The notes beneath the pieces are model-generated. The model saw only the letters and a program-made list of their open reading frames with translations. It was not told the DNA's origin and ran no database searches. From NCBI GenBank assembly GCA_041941785.1, contig CP145871.1:372001-436000 (forward strand): a stretch of 64,000 nucleotides of DNA, in the 5' to 3' direction. The DNA comes from Dasytiphilus stammeri_L. GTDB lineage: Bacteria > Pseudomonadota > Gammaproteobacteria > Enterobacterales > Enterobacteriaceae. Shown here one piece after another: positions 1 through 8,508 of the stretch (positions are counted from its first letter, which is position 1; each line of letters starts with the position of its first letter). Both the position numbers and the translations under genes were made by a program.

Positions 1-839
1 TTTTAGTTATTGCCAGAGGTACTCCGGGTTTTTCAGGTGCCGATCTCGCTAATTTAGTAAATGAAGCTGCATTATTTGCAGCTCGTAATAATCGGTCGGT
101 AGTATCTATGGTAGAATTTGAAAAAGCAAAGGATAAAATTTTGATGGGAACGGAACGTCGCTCTCTGGTTATGACTGAAGCTCAGAAAGAGTCTACTGCT
201 TACCATGAAGCAGGACATGCAATTATCGGACGCTTAGTTCCCGAACATGATCCGGTACATAAAGTGACTATTATTCCAAGAGGACGAGCCTTAGGAGTAA
301 CTTTTTTCTTACCCGAAGGAGATTCGATTAGTATAAGTAGAGAAAAATTAGAAAGTCAAATATCGACGCTCTATGGAGGACGCTTAGCCGAAGAATTAAT
401 CTATGGTAGTCATCATGTATCAACAGGATCATCAAACGACATAAAAATAGCTACTACTTTAGCACGCAATATGGTTACACAATGGGGATTTTCTGAAAAA
501 TTAGGTCCTCTCTTGTATGCCGAGGAAGAAGAAGAAATATTTTTAGGCCGTTCGGTAGCAAAAGCTAAACATCTGTCGGATGACACCGCCCGCATCATAG
601 ATGAGGAGATAAAATTATTAATTGATAAAAATCATCTCCGAGCTAGAAAAATTTTGTCAGAAAATTTAGATATTCTTCATGCTATGAAAGATGCATTAAT
701 GAAATATGAAACTATTGATGCATTACAAATTGAAGACTTAATGTCCAGAAAACCTGTTCGTATTCCTATAGATTGGATCCAGACGACAACTCAAAAAAAT
801 TCTCAAGATAAAAATCTTAATACTGAGACTAGTAATTAA
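1..839 (+). CDS. ftsH: ATP-dependent zinc metalloprotease FtsH (3' part, cut by window edge)
   Basis: C-terminal part of the membrane-anchored AAA+ protease that degrades misfolded membrane proteins and regulators such as sigma-32 and LpxC. The reading frame is already open at base 3, so the N-terminal membrane region and Walker motifs lie outside the window. Visible are the end of the AAA module (GTPGFSGADLANLVNEAA), the zinc motif HEAGH and the peptidase domain, nearly colinear with E. coli FtsH. The C-terminal tail after the peptidase domain is shorter than in E. coli. In E. coli folP and glmM follow; here they are missing. Confidence 0.97.
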   Translation, partial: LVIARGTPGFSGADLANLVNEAALFAARNNRSVVSMVEFEKAKDKILMGTERRSLVMTEAQKESTAYHEAGHAIIGRLVPEHDPVHKVTIIPRGRALGVTFFLPEGDSISISREKLESQISTLYGGRLAEELIYGSHHVSTGSSNDIKIATTLARNMVTQWGFSEKLGPLLYAEEEEEIFLGRSVAKAKHLSDDTARIIDEEIKLLIDKNHLRARKILSENLDILHAMKDALMKYETIDALQIEDLMSRKPVRIPIDWIQTTTQKNSQDKNLNTETSN

Positions 840-1674
840 TAAATATAAAAATATATTTTCTTGTTTATCTGAAATTTAAGAAGTAGCATTTTTTTAGTGG
901 AAGATGAAATTCATAAAACAAATGAGCGGATTTAGTATCATCTCAAATATCACTGAGCAATATTAATAAACTCATTCTCAGGATGAGGAAAATTATTAAG
1001 ATAATCTATAATTTATAGAAGCACAAAAGAATGAATGATCAACTCATATCCGGATAAAGATTTATGTCATTAAAATAACAATAATATACATCCGTTTGGT
1101 TAAAAAAGATATTTTGAGGATAAAGTTATTTAAAGATCCAATGAGTTTTAGTTTTTTATTTTTATCTTTAAAAGAGAATACACTTATTTCTAATAAGAAG
1201 AGAAATACATCTATAAGATATCTTATGAAACTAGAGAAGACGTAGAGTGTAATTATTTTGTAGTAAAATTAGTAATCCTACTTTTTTGCGGTTGTCTAGA
1301 TAATAAATTTTAGAGCACCATTAATAAAATATTTAAAAATTATGGAAATTTGAATGGAAAACTTTATTAAGTAACAAATAATCTCGCGATATTTAAACAA
1401 TTTTAATTTTCTATTTAGATATCGAAAAAAGGTTTACTTAAAATTATAAGAGGTATAAAATAATGAATAATCCTTCCTCCCATAGTAACAGTGAATAAAT
1501 AATATTTCTAAGGAACTGTCGAGAGCAAATACGGCAAATATAGATACTATTTTTAGTAAAAAGTTGACTAATACGTAAAAAGAGTAGAATTAAAATTATT
1601 ATTTTTGGTACTTATTTCCTTCCCTAGGAGATGAAACTTAAATATAAATTTGCGAGGTAGAACCTACAAATATT
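840..1674. other. Non-coding stretch between ftsH and secG
   Basis: About 830 A+T-rich bases with stops in all frames. In E. coli this interval holds folP and glmM, so it is probably their eroded remains, but I could not recognise any residual peptide of either. The last 25 bases carry a weak ribosome binding site (GAGGT near 1654) for secG. Confidence 0.6.
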
Positions 1675-1971
1675 ATGTATGAAATACTTTTAATTATTTT
1701 TCTTTTTATATCGATTAGTTTGATCAGTCTAATTCTTATGCATCAAAGTAAAGGGATGGATACTAATTCTAGTAGAATAACCGGTTTTTCGGGGACGTTT
1801 TTTGGTTCTAAAGGTTCAGTAAATTTTTTAACGCGTGTTATAATACTGCTAGCTACTTTGTTCATACTTATTAGTATTGCTATAGATAATATCTCTAGTA
1901 ATAAAAATAGTGTTCAATGGAACCCTATTAGTAAAAATCCAATCCAATCCTCTCTTCTGAGAGAGAAATAA
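1675..1971 (+). CDS. secG: Preprotein translocase subunit SecG
   Basis: Small inner-membrane subunit of the SecYEG channel that assists SecA-driven protein export. The 98-residue product starts MYEILLI like E. coli SecG (110 aa). It has two hydrophobic segments (about residues 2-22 and 52-70) separated by a conserved loop with FFGSKGSVNFLTR, matching E. coli LFGSSGSGNFMTR. The C-terminal tail is shorter than in E. coli. It sits upstream of the leuU-type tRNA exactly as in E. coli and is followed by its own intrinsic terminator. Confidence 0.95.
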   Translation: MYEILLIIFLFISISLISLILMHQSKGMDTNSSRITGFSGTFFGSKGSVNFLTRVIILLATLFILISIAIDNISSNKNSVQWNPISKNPIQSSLLREK

Positions 1972-1993
1972 TATTATTGGATGAATTTTCGTA

Positions 1994-2018
1994 GCAGGGT
2001 TAATAACCTGCATTTTTT
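1994..2018 (+). terminator. Intrinsic terminator after secG
   Basis: Arms GCAGGGTT and AACCTGC form a seven-pair stem with one bulged G and a three-base loop, followed directly by ATTTTTT. It lies 23 bases after the secG stop and before tRNA-Leu, so it separates the two transcripts. Confidence 0.8.
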
Positions 2019-2054
2019 AATAAAAATAATTATTATGATATGAAGACTTTTATA

Positions 2055-2142
2055 GCCGAGGTGGTGAAATAGGTATACACGCTACTTTGAGGGGGTAGTG
2101 CCCTAATAATAAGGCATACGGGTTCAAGTCCCGTCCTCGGCA
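2055..2142 (+). tRNA. leuU: tRNA-Leu(GAG)
   Basis: Long-variable-arm tRNA with acceptor arms GCCGAGG/CCTCGGC, anticodon GAG in the loop TTGAGGG, and T-loop TTCAAGT. Very close to E. coli leuU and in the same place (secG-leuU). Discriminator is A; CCA is not encoded. Confidence 0.96.
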
Positions 2143-2203
2143 AGAACCGGTAAGTTTTGGTTGTTTTTTTCTTCTATATGATGTATAATAATTATTTTTC
2201 AGG

Positions 2204-2280
<77 letters not shown>

Positions 2281-2341
2281 AGTGTTCTTAGAACTTACCA
2301 AGAAAATATAGATAAATTGACCATAAAGATTACGTAAACAA

Positions 2342-2364
2342 AACCCCGCATAACGGGGTTTTTT
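2342..2364 (+). terminator. Intrinsic terminator upstream of nusA
   Basis: AACCCCG, loop CATAA, CGGGGTT and a T run form a strong G+C-rich hairpin in very A+T-rich surroundings. It lies 60 bases after tRNA-fMet and 125 before nusA. In E. coli the metY transcript runs towards rimP-nusA; rimP is missing here. Confidence 0.88.
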
Positions 2365-2487
2365 AGTGGTGAGCATAGCATAATAAATATTTTAATATAA
2401 AAATTTCAAAAAACTACAATGGGCTAGGATAAATTACTGCATATCTACTATTCCATTTGTTAATCAAAATTGATTGAGGCTCCGATT

Positions 2488-3975
2488 ATGAACAGAGATA
2501 TTCTATCGGTAGTAGAAGCCGTGGCAAATGAAAAAGCGCTTCCTCGAGAAAAAATTTTTTCCGCCCTAGAAAGTGCATTAGCCTCTGCCACCAAGAAAAA
2601 ATTTGAACAAGAAATTGAGGTTCGCATAAGTATTAATCGTAAGACCGGAGATGTGGAAACTTATCGAAGATGGTTAATAGTAGAAAAAGTACTTCAACCT
2701 ACAAGGGAAATTACATTAGAAGCGGCAAGGTGGGATAATAAAGCGGTAAATATCGGTGATTATATAGAAGAGAGAATTCATTCCGTTGCTTTCGATAGGA
2801 TTACTACTCAAACAGCAAGACAGGTTATGGTCCAAAAGGTACGGGAAGCAGAAAGATTCCTTATTATCGAAGAGTTTCGAAAACAACAAGGTGAAATTAT
2901 TAACGGGAAAGTGAAAAAAGTTAATCGCAATAATATTACGGTAGATATGGGTAATAATACTGAAGCTCTGATTTTAAGTGAAGAAATGCTGCCTAAAGAT
3001 AATTTTTATCCGGGAGCTCGAGTACGAGCATTATTATATGCAGTACGAACCGAAGCACGAGGACCTCAATTATTTTTAAGTCGCACTCGTCCAGAAATGT
3101 TGTTAGAATTGTTTCGTCTCGAAGTTCCGGAAGTGGGAGAAGATATTATTGAAATTAAAGCTACTGTTCGTGATCCCGGATCACGAGCTAAAATAGCAGT
3201 TAAAACTAACGATAAACGCATTGATGCCATAGGATCTTGTATAGGAATGCGAGGATCTCGGGTGCAAGCTATCTCCAATGAGCTAGGGGGAGAGCGAATT
3301 GATATTGTCCTATGGGATCATAATCCTGCTCAATTTGTCATTAATGCAATGTCTCCTGCGGAAGTCAGTTCTATTATTGTTGACGAAGATAAGCATACTA
3401 TGGATCTGGGTGTAGAAGAAAACTCTTTAGCACAGGCCATAGGCAAAAATGGACAAAATGTCAGATTAGCATCCCAACTGAGTGGATGGACTCTTAATGT
3501 CATGACGGTAACAGAACTGCAACAAAAACATCAAGATGAAGCTCAGGCCTCTAGAGATTTATTTACTAAATATTTAGATATTGATAGAGATTCTGCATCT
3601 CTATTGGTAGAATCAGGATTATCTTCTTTGGAAGAGCTAGCTTACGTTCCTATTAGGGAATTAGTAGAAATAGGTTATTTCGATGAAGATAAAATAAAAA
3701 AATTACGTAACCGTGCTACTAAAGTATTGAAACAATTGCAAGAAGAAAAGGATAAGATTAGGGATCCGAAAAATGCAGAGGAACTGTTAACTATTACTGA
3801 GATAGATCAGATATTAGCCTCCAAATTAGCGTTCCAAGGAATATATACATTAGAAAAATTAGCAGAACAAAGTATAGATGATCTGTCAGAAATTAAAGAT
3901 CTTAATATCGAACTAGCAGGTAAATTAATTATGGCAGCACGTAATATTTGTTGGTTTAATAATAATGACCGGTAA
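2488..3975 (+). CDS. nusA: Transcription termination/antitermination factor NusA
   Basis: RNA-polymerase-binding factor that modulates pausing, termination and rRNA antitermination. N-terminal domain (about 1-125), S1 (137-200), KH1 and KH2 (202-345, with GMRGSRVQA and AIGKNGQNVRLA), then two C-terminal acidic repeats ending near ARNICWF, as in E. coli. I place the start at ATG 2488 because it lies nine bases after GAGG, gives 495 residues (the E. coli length) and begins MNRDILSVVEAV like MNKEILAVVEAV. A TTG at 2470 would add six residues. First gene of the conserved nusA-infB-rbfA-truB-rpsO-pnp cluster, with rimP lost. Confidence 0.97.
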   Translation: MNRDILSVVEAVANEKALPREKIFSALESALASATKKKFEQEIEVRISINRKTGDVETYRRWLIVEKVLQPTREITLEAARWDNKAVNIGDYIEERIHSVAFDRITTQTARQVMVQKVREAERFLIIEEFRKQQGEIINGKVKKVNRNNITVDMGNNTEALILSEEMLPKDNFYPGARVRALLYAVRTEARGPQLFLSRTRPEMLLELFRLEVPEVGEDIIEIKATVRDPGSRAKIAVKTNDKRIDAIGSCIGMRGSRVQAISNELGGERIDIVLWDHNPAQFVINAMSPAEVSSIIVDEDKHTMDLGVEENSLAQAIGKNGQNVRLASQLSGWTLNVMTVTELQQKHQDEAQASRDLFTKYLDIDRDSASLLVESGLSSLEELAYVPIRELVEIGYFDEDKIKKLRNRATKVLKQLQEEKDKIRDPKNAEELLTITEIDQILASKLAFQGIYTLEKLAEQSIDDLSEIKDLNIELAGKLIMAARNICWFNNNDR

Positions 3976-4013
3976 TAAAAACTAGTCTTTTTACAGGAAG
4001 GGAGAACAGCATC

Positions 4014-6611
4014 ATGACTAATATAAGTATAAAAGCTCTGGCTAGAGAGATTATGATGCCGGTTGATCGCCTGATAAAACAATTGTTACAGATAGGAATC
4101 TGTAAATCAGAAAGTGATCATATTACCATGCAGGAAAAACATATCTTAATCAATAATCTGAAAAATAACCCTCCTCGCATAATAGAAAAACTTATTTTAA
4201 AACGAAAAAAACGTAGCACATTAAATATTTCTAGCCTAGGAGGAAAAAGAAAAGCAGTTCAAATAGAAATTCGAAAAAATCGAACATATTTAAAAGAAGA
4301 ATCAGTAGAATTTATGGTTCCTCCTGAAAAAATCATTCCTTCTGGTATTTCTGATACAAAGCAACATACTAAAAATATGGTTCCGGGCTCTCTCCTGAGA
4401 GACATAGATCAGAATTTAAATTCTGAACATATTCTAAAAAGTACTAAAACTCTTCGTAGAGAAGAAGTAAAAGAATCGCGTAAATTAGAAGTATCATCCG
4501 GACAAAAAAAAGAAGAATCAGAAAAAAATTCGCAAGTAGAGCGACCAGACGAGTGGAAAAAAAATAATGATTATTGGCAGAATGATTCTACAGAAAATGA
4601 TGAAGAATACTTAAGTACTCCTCTTTCACTAGAAAATTCCTCAAAATATGAAAAAAATAGGAAACTAGAAAGTAATAAGAGGAAATGGAAAAGTGAGACT
4701 CATAAATGGTCAGAAGAAAGAAAAAATTCGAAAAATCTAGAATTTAAAAAACCATTAGAAACCGCGAAATGTGCGAGAGAAAAACACGATAACAGTATTC
4801 AAATTAATTTAGTACCCAAAGTTAATAAATTAGGAACTAAATTTAATAAAAATATAGTTATTGGCAAATCAATTACAGTCACGGAACTATCTAATAGAAT
4901 GGCGGTAAAAAGTTCTCAGCTTATTAAAGTATTAATGAGTATGGGAACTATAGCTACTGTTAATCAAATCCTAGATCCCGAAACGACTCAAATTGTAGCT
5001 GAAGAAATGGGATATAAGGTAATATTACATCATGAAAATTACTTAGAAGAAGTACTCATGAGTAAACGGGATCATAAAAATATGATACTGGCCCCTAGAT
5101 CTCCAGTAGTAACTATAATGGGGCATGTAGATCATGGTAAAACTTCATTACTAGATTATATTCGATCTACTAAAATCACCTCTAGTGAGATAGGTGGAAT
5201 CACACAACATATTGGAGCATATCATGTCCAGATTCGCAAGGGTACTATTACTTTTCTTGATACGCCTGGACATGCAGCCTTTACAGCTATGCGAGCCAGA
5301 GGAGTTCAGTTAACAGATATTGTTGTTTTAGTAATAGCAGCTGATGATGGTATTATGCCACAGACTATTGAAGCTATTCAACATGCTCAAGCAGCTAAAG
5401 TACCTATCGTGGTAGCAATCAATAAAATTGATAAATCATCTTCAGATATAGAACAAATTAAAAATCAATTATCTCATTATAATCTCATGCCTGAAGAATG
5501 GGGAGGAGATACACAGTATGTAGGTATTTCAGCTAAAACTGGGATAGGTATAGATGAATTATTAGATGCAATATTATTACAAGCAGAAATGTTAGAATTA
5601 ACTGCTATTCATACCGGCATTGCAAAAGGTTTAGTCATAGAATCTTATCTAGATAAAGGAAGAGGACCAGTAGCTTCAGTTTTAGTAAGAGAAGGAACTC
5701 TTAAAAAAGGAGATTTTTTATTATGTGGTATGGAATATGGACGCCTGAGAGCTATGCGAGATGAATTAGGATGTGATCTGTTTCAGGCTGGTCCTTCTCG
5801 ACCAGTAGAAATTTTAGGTCTTTCGGGAGTACCGGTGACAGGAGATATTCTGACAGTAGTACGAGATGAGAGAAAGGCTCGTGAAGTAGCACTTTTCCGA
5901 AAAATGAAATCTCGGGAACAAAAACTCTCCGCCCCCCAAAAATCCAGTATTAAAAACATGTTAGAAATTATTAAAAATAACGATAAGCTCTCAGAACTCA
6001 ATATTGTGATTAGAGCTGATGTACAAGGATCTGTAGAGGCTATTGTAGATACTTTAAAGCCATTATCTTCGAAGGAATTAAAGGTAAATATTGTCGGGTC
6101 AGGAGTAGGAAGTATTACGGAAAGTGATATTGTTTTAGCTTCGGCATCGCAAGCTCTCATTATAGGATTTAATGTACGTGCTGACTCAGCGGCGCGCAAA
6201 ATCATTCCTATGTCTAATATAGAGATTAGATACTATTCGGTTATTTATCAGTTGATTGATGAAGTAAAGAAAGCTATAAATTCTCGAATACTTCCTGAAT
6301 ATCAACCTAAGATTGTCGGTTTAGCAGAAGTAAGGAATGTATTTAGATCACCTAAATTTGGTGCTATAGCAGGTTGTATGGTTATTGAAGGCGCAGTAAA
6401 ACGTAACAAATCTATACGAATTTTACGAGATCATATTGTTATATATGAGGGATCACTAGACTCTTTGCGTCACTTTAAGGAAGACGTAGAGGAAGTTAAT
6501 AATGGCTTGGAATGTGGTATTGGAGTTAAAAATTATAATGATGTTCGAATTGGAGACTTAATTGAAGTCTTTGAATTACAGGAACTTACCAAAAAAAATC
6601 ACGGAGTATAA
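4014..6611 (+). CDS. infB: Translation initiation factor IF-2
   Basis: GTPase that places initiator tRNA on the 30S subunit and promotes subunit joining. The 865-residue product (E. coli 890) has an N-terminal IF2N module (MTNISIKALARE), a lysine/glutamate-rich low-complexity linker (about 70-270), a second IF2N-like module near 285, then the G domain with G1 GHVDHGKT (370-377), G3 DTPGH, G4 NKID and G5 SAKTG, followed by the C-terminal beta-barrel and fMet-binding domains. A good ribosome binding site (AGGAAGGGA) lies 9-18 bases upstream. The linker is the only strongly diverged part. Confidence 0.97.
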   Translation: MTNISIKALAREIMMPVDRLIKQLLQIGICKSESDHITMQEKHILINNLKNNPPRIIEKLILKRKKRSTLNISSLGGKRKAVQIEIRKNRTYLKEESVEFMVPPEKIIPSGISDTKQHTKNMVPGSLLRDIDQNLNSEHILKSTKTLRREEVKESRKLEVSSGQKKEESEKNSQVERPDEWKKNNDYWQNDSTENDEEYLSTPLSLENSSKYEKNRKLESNKRKWKSETHKWSEERKNSKNLEFKKPLETAKCAREKHDNSIQINLVPKVNKLGTKFNKNIVIGKSITVTELSNRMAVKSSQLIKVLMSMGTIATVNQILDPETTQIVAEEMGYKVILHHENYLEEVLMSKRDHKNMILAPRSPVVTIMGHVDHGKTSLLDYIRSTKITSSEIGGITQHIGAYHVQIRKGTITFLDTPGHAAFTAMRARGVQLTDIVVLVIAADDGIMPQTIEAIQHAQAAKVPIVVAINKIDKSSSDIEQIKNQLSHYNLMPEEWGGDTQYVGISAKTGIGIDELLDAILLQAEMLELTAIHTGIAKGLVIESYLDKGRGPVASVLVREGTLKKGDFLLCGMEYGRLRAMRDELGCDLFQAGPSRPVEILGLSGVPVTGDILTVVRDERKAREVALFRKMKSREQKLSAPQKSSIKNMLEIIKNNDKLSELNIVIRADVQGSVEAIVDTLKPLSSKELKVNIVGSGVGSITESDIVLASASQALIIGFNVRADSAARKIIPMSNIEIRYYSVIYQLIDEVKKAINSRILPEYQPKIVGLAEVRNVFRSPKFGAIAGCMVIEGAVKRNKSIRILRDHIVIYEGSLDSLRHFKEDVEEVNNGLECGIGVKNYNDVRIGDLIEVFELQELTKKNHGV

Positions 6612-6653
6612 TCTCTTACTTCAGAAAAGTGATAGAATAGAGGAAATACTTTT

Positions 6654-6980
6654 ATGAAAGATATCAATCGACCTGCTAAGGTAGCTCGAGCTTTAAAAAA
6701 AGAACTATCGATAATATTACAGCGGGAAATTCGAGATCCTCGGATAGATAAGTTAATCACTGTAACGGCAGTAGAAATTTCTAAAGATTTGGTAAATGCT
6801 AAAGTTTTCATAATTTTTGGGTACTCACCAGATTCCAAAAAAAATATCTTAAAAAAAATTAAGATCTTACAGAATGCGGATGGATATATTCGAACTTTAC
6901 TTAGTAAAAACATTTGTTTAAGAATAATTCCTAAAATTACTTTTTTGTATGATCAATTCATCGCTGAAAAAAGTATCTAA
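6654..6980 (+). CDS. rbfA: Ribosome-binding factor A
   Basis: 30S maturation and cold-adaptation factor. It has the KH-like RbfA fold with conserved LQREIRDPRIDKLITVTAVEI and IRTLLSKNICLRIIPKITFLYD. At 108 residues it lacks about 25 residues of the E. coli C-terminus (133 aa). That tail is charged and less conserved, so function is probably kept. It lies 42 bases after infB and eight before truB, in operon order. Confidence 0.95.
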   Translation: MKDINRPAKVARALKKELSIILQREIRDPRIDKLITVTAVEISKDLVNAKVFIIFGYSPDSKKNILKKIKILQNADGYIRTLLSKNICLRIIPKITFLYDQFIAEKSI

Positions 6981-6988
6981 ATCAGATA

Positions 6989-7942
6989 ATGAATATTAAG
7001 AGCCCTACGGAACTAAATGTTAAGAAAAACAGTTATAATATTAACGGATTTATTCTCCTGGATAAACCGAGAGGAATCAGTTCTAATAAAGCTCTACAAC
7101 AAGTAAAATATCTTTTAAAAAGTACTAAAGCTGGTTATATAGGTACTTTGGATCCTTTAGCTACTGGTATGCTTCCTATTTGTCTTGGGCAAGCTACTAA
7201 ATTTGCTCAATATTTATTGAATTCTGATAAGCGTTATTATGTGGTCGCAAAACTAGGTCAACGAACCGATACCGCGGATGCAGAGGGAAAAATTATCAGT
7301 GAGCATCCCTTAAATTTTAAAATTTCTGACGTAAAAAAGTTTTTACTCAGTTTTATTGGAGAAATTAACCAAATACCACCAATGTATTCTGCTATTAAAT
7401 GGAAAAGCTGTCCATTATATAAGTATGCCCGTAAAGGTATTGAGATAACACGTAAAGTACGTAAAATTATGGTGTATAATATACACTATGTTAGTTTAGA
7501 AGATAGTGAACTAGAATTAGAAATACATTGTTCTAAAGGTACTTATATACGTACTTTAGTAGAAGATTTAGGATCAAAAATAGGTTGTGGTGCTCACGTC
7601 AAAGCTTTACGTCGTCTACAAGTTGGTAATTATCCAACTGAAAGAATGATAACTCTAGATAAATTGCAGAGATGGACTAATCCACTTCTTAGTAAGAGAG
7701 ATTTAAATCCATTATCTTTAACTTCTATATTAATGTCAGTAGAGAGTGCAGTATCTAATTTTCCGGAAATTAATTTATTAAAGATAATTACCAGTGATTT
7801 AAAAAAAGGACGATCTATTAAGTCTACAACATTATTCCCCCCAGGATTAGTAAGAATAACTGAAGGTACACAAAGAAAATTTGTTGGGATAGCTGAGATC
7901 AATGAAGAGGGAATAGTTCTCCCTCGTCGTTTAGTGGTTTAA
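6989..7942 (+). CDS. truB: tRNA pseudouridine(55) synthase TruB
   Basis: Makes pseudouridine 55 in the T-loop of tRNAs. 317 residues (E. coli 314). The catalytic aspartate lies in GTLDPLATGMLPICLGQATKF (about residues 51-71). Further conserved blocks are YYVVAKLGQRTDTADAEG, CSKGTYIRTLVEDLG and the terminal GIVLPRRLVV. The ribosome binding site is weak and the start is only eight bases after the rbfA stop, so translation is probably coupled. Confidence 0.96.
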   Translation: MNIKSPTELNVKKNSYNINGFILLDKPRGISSNKALQQVKYLLKSTKAGYIGTLDPLATGMLPICLGQATKFAQYLLNSDKRYYVVAKLGQRTDTADAEGKIISEHPLNFKISDVKKFLLSFIGEINQIPPMYSAIKWKSCPLYKYARKGIEITRKVRKIMVYNIHYVSLEDSELELEIHCSKGTYIRTLVEDLGSKIGCGAHVKALRRLQVGNYPTERMITLDKLQRWTNPLLSKRDLNPLSLTSILMSVESAVSNFPEINLLKIITSDLKKGRSIKSTTLFPPGLVRITEGTQRKFVGIAEINEEGIVLPRRLVV

Positions 7943-8022
7943 TAATTTTTATTACAATTAGAGTGGTAGTAAAGTAATTGCTATTGCAGCAGGTAGATAT
8001 TTATATCTAATGAGGTTTTATT

Positions 8023-8292
8023 ATGTCTCTTAAGGTTGAAGATAAAAAGAAAATTATCGAACAATATGGTTTACATAACTTTGATCGAGGATCATCAGAA
8101 GTACAAGTAGCGTTATTAACTAGAAAGATTAATAGTTTACGCCTACATTTTACGGACTATAGTAAAGATTATCATAGTCGTCGGGGATTATTGCGGTTAA
8201 TTTCTCAGCGCAGAAGTATATTAAATTATTTAAAACGTAAAAAAAGATTACGATATTTTTCTCTCATAAAGAATCTAGAGATGCGTAAGTAA
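8023..8292 (+). CDS. rpsO: 30S ribosomal protein S15
   Basis: Primary 16S rRNA-binding protein. 89 residues, identical in length to E. coli S15, with the expected HNFDRGSSEVQVALLTRKIN and SRRGLLRLISQRRSILNYLK blocks. A recognisable GAGG lies about ten bases before the ATG. Placed between truB and pnp as in E. coli. Confidence 0.97.
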   Translation: MSLKVEDKKKIIEQYGLHNFDRGSSEVQVALLTRKINSLRLHFTDYSKDYHSRRGLLRLISQRRSILNYLKRKKRLRYFSLIKNLEMRK

Positions 8293-8508
8293 AGAAAATT
8301 AGATTAGCTCTGCAAAGAAGATTAAATCATTAACTCTATTATTTAGATAATACATAATAAAATTTTAGCTTATTACTATAATTAGTAGTATTCTAAAATA
8401 TTTCATAATCATTTTGTACGTTAAAACATCATTCTTACTATCAAAAAAAAGAAATTAAATATAATTTAAGTGATAACTATTAATGCTCAGTAAGTTAAGG
8501 ATATTATT

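Noticed and set aside
2470..2487. TTG as the nusA start
   Set aside because: The ATG at 2488 has better spacing from GAGG and gives the E. coli length and N-terminus.
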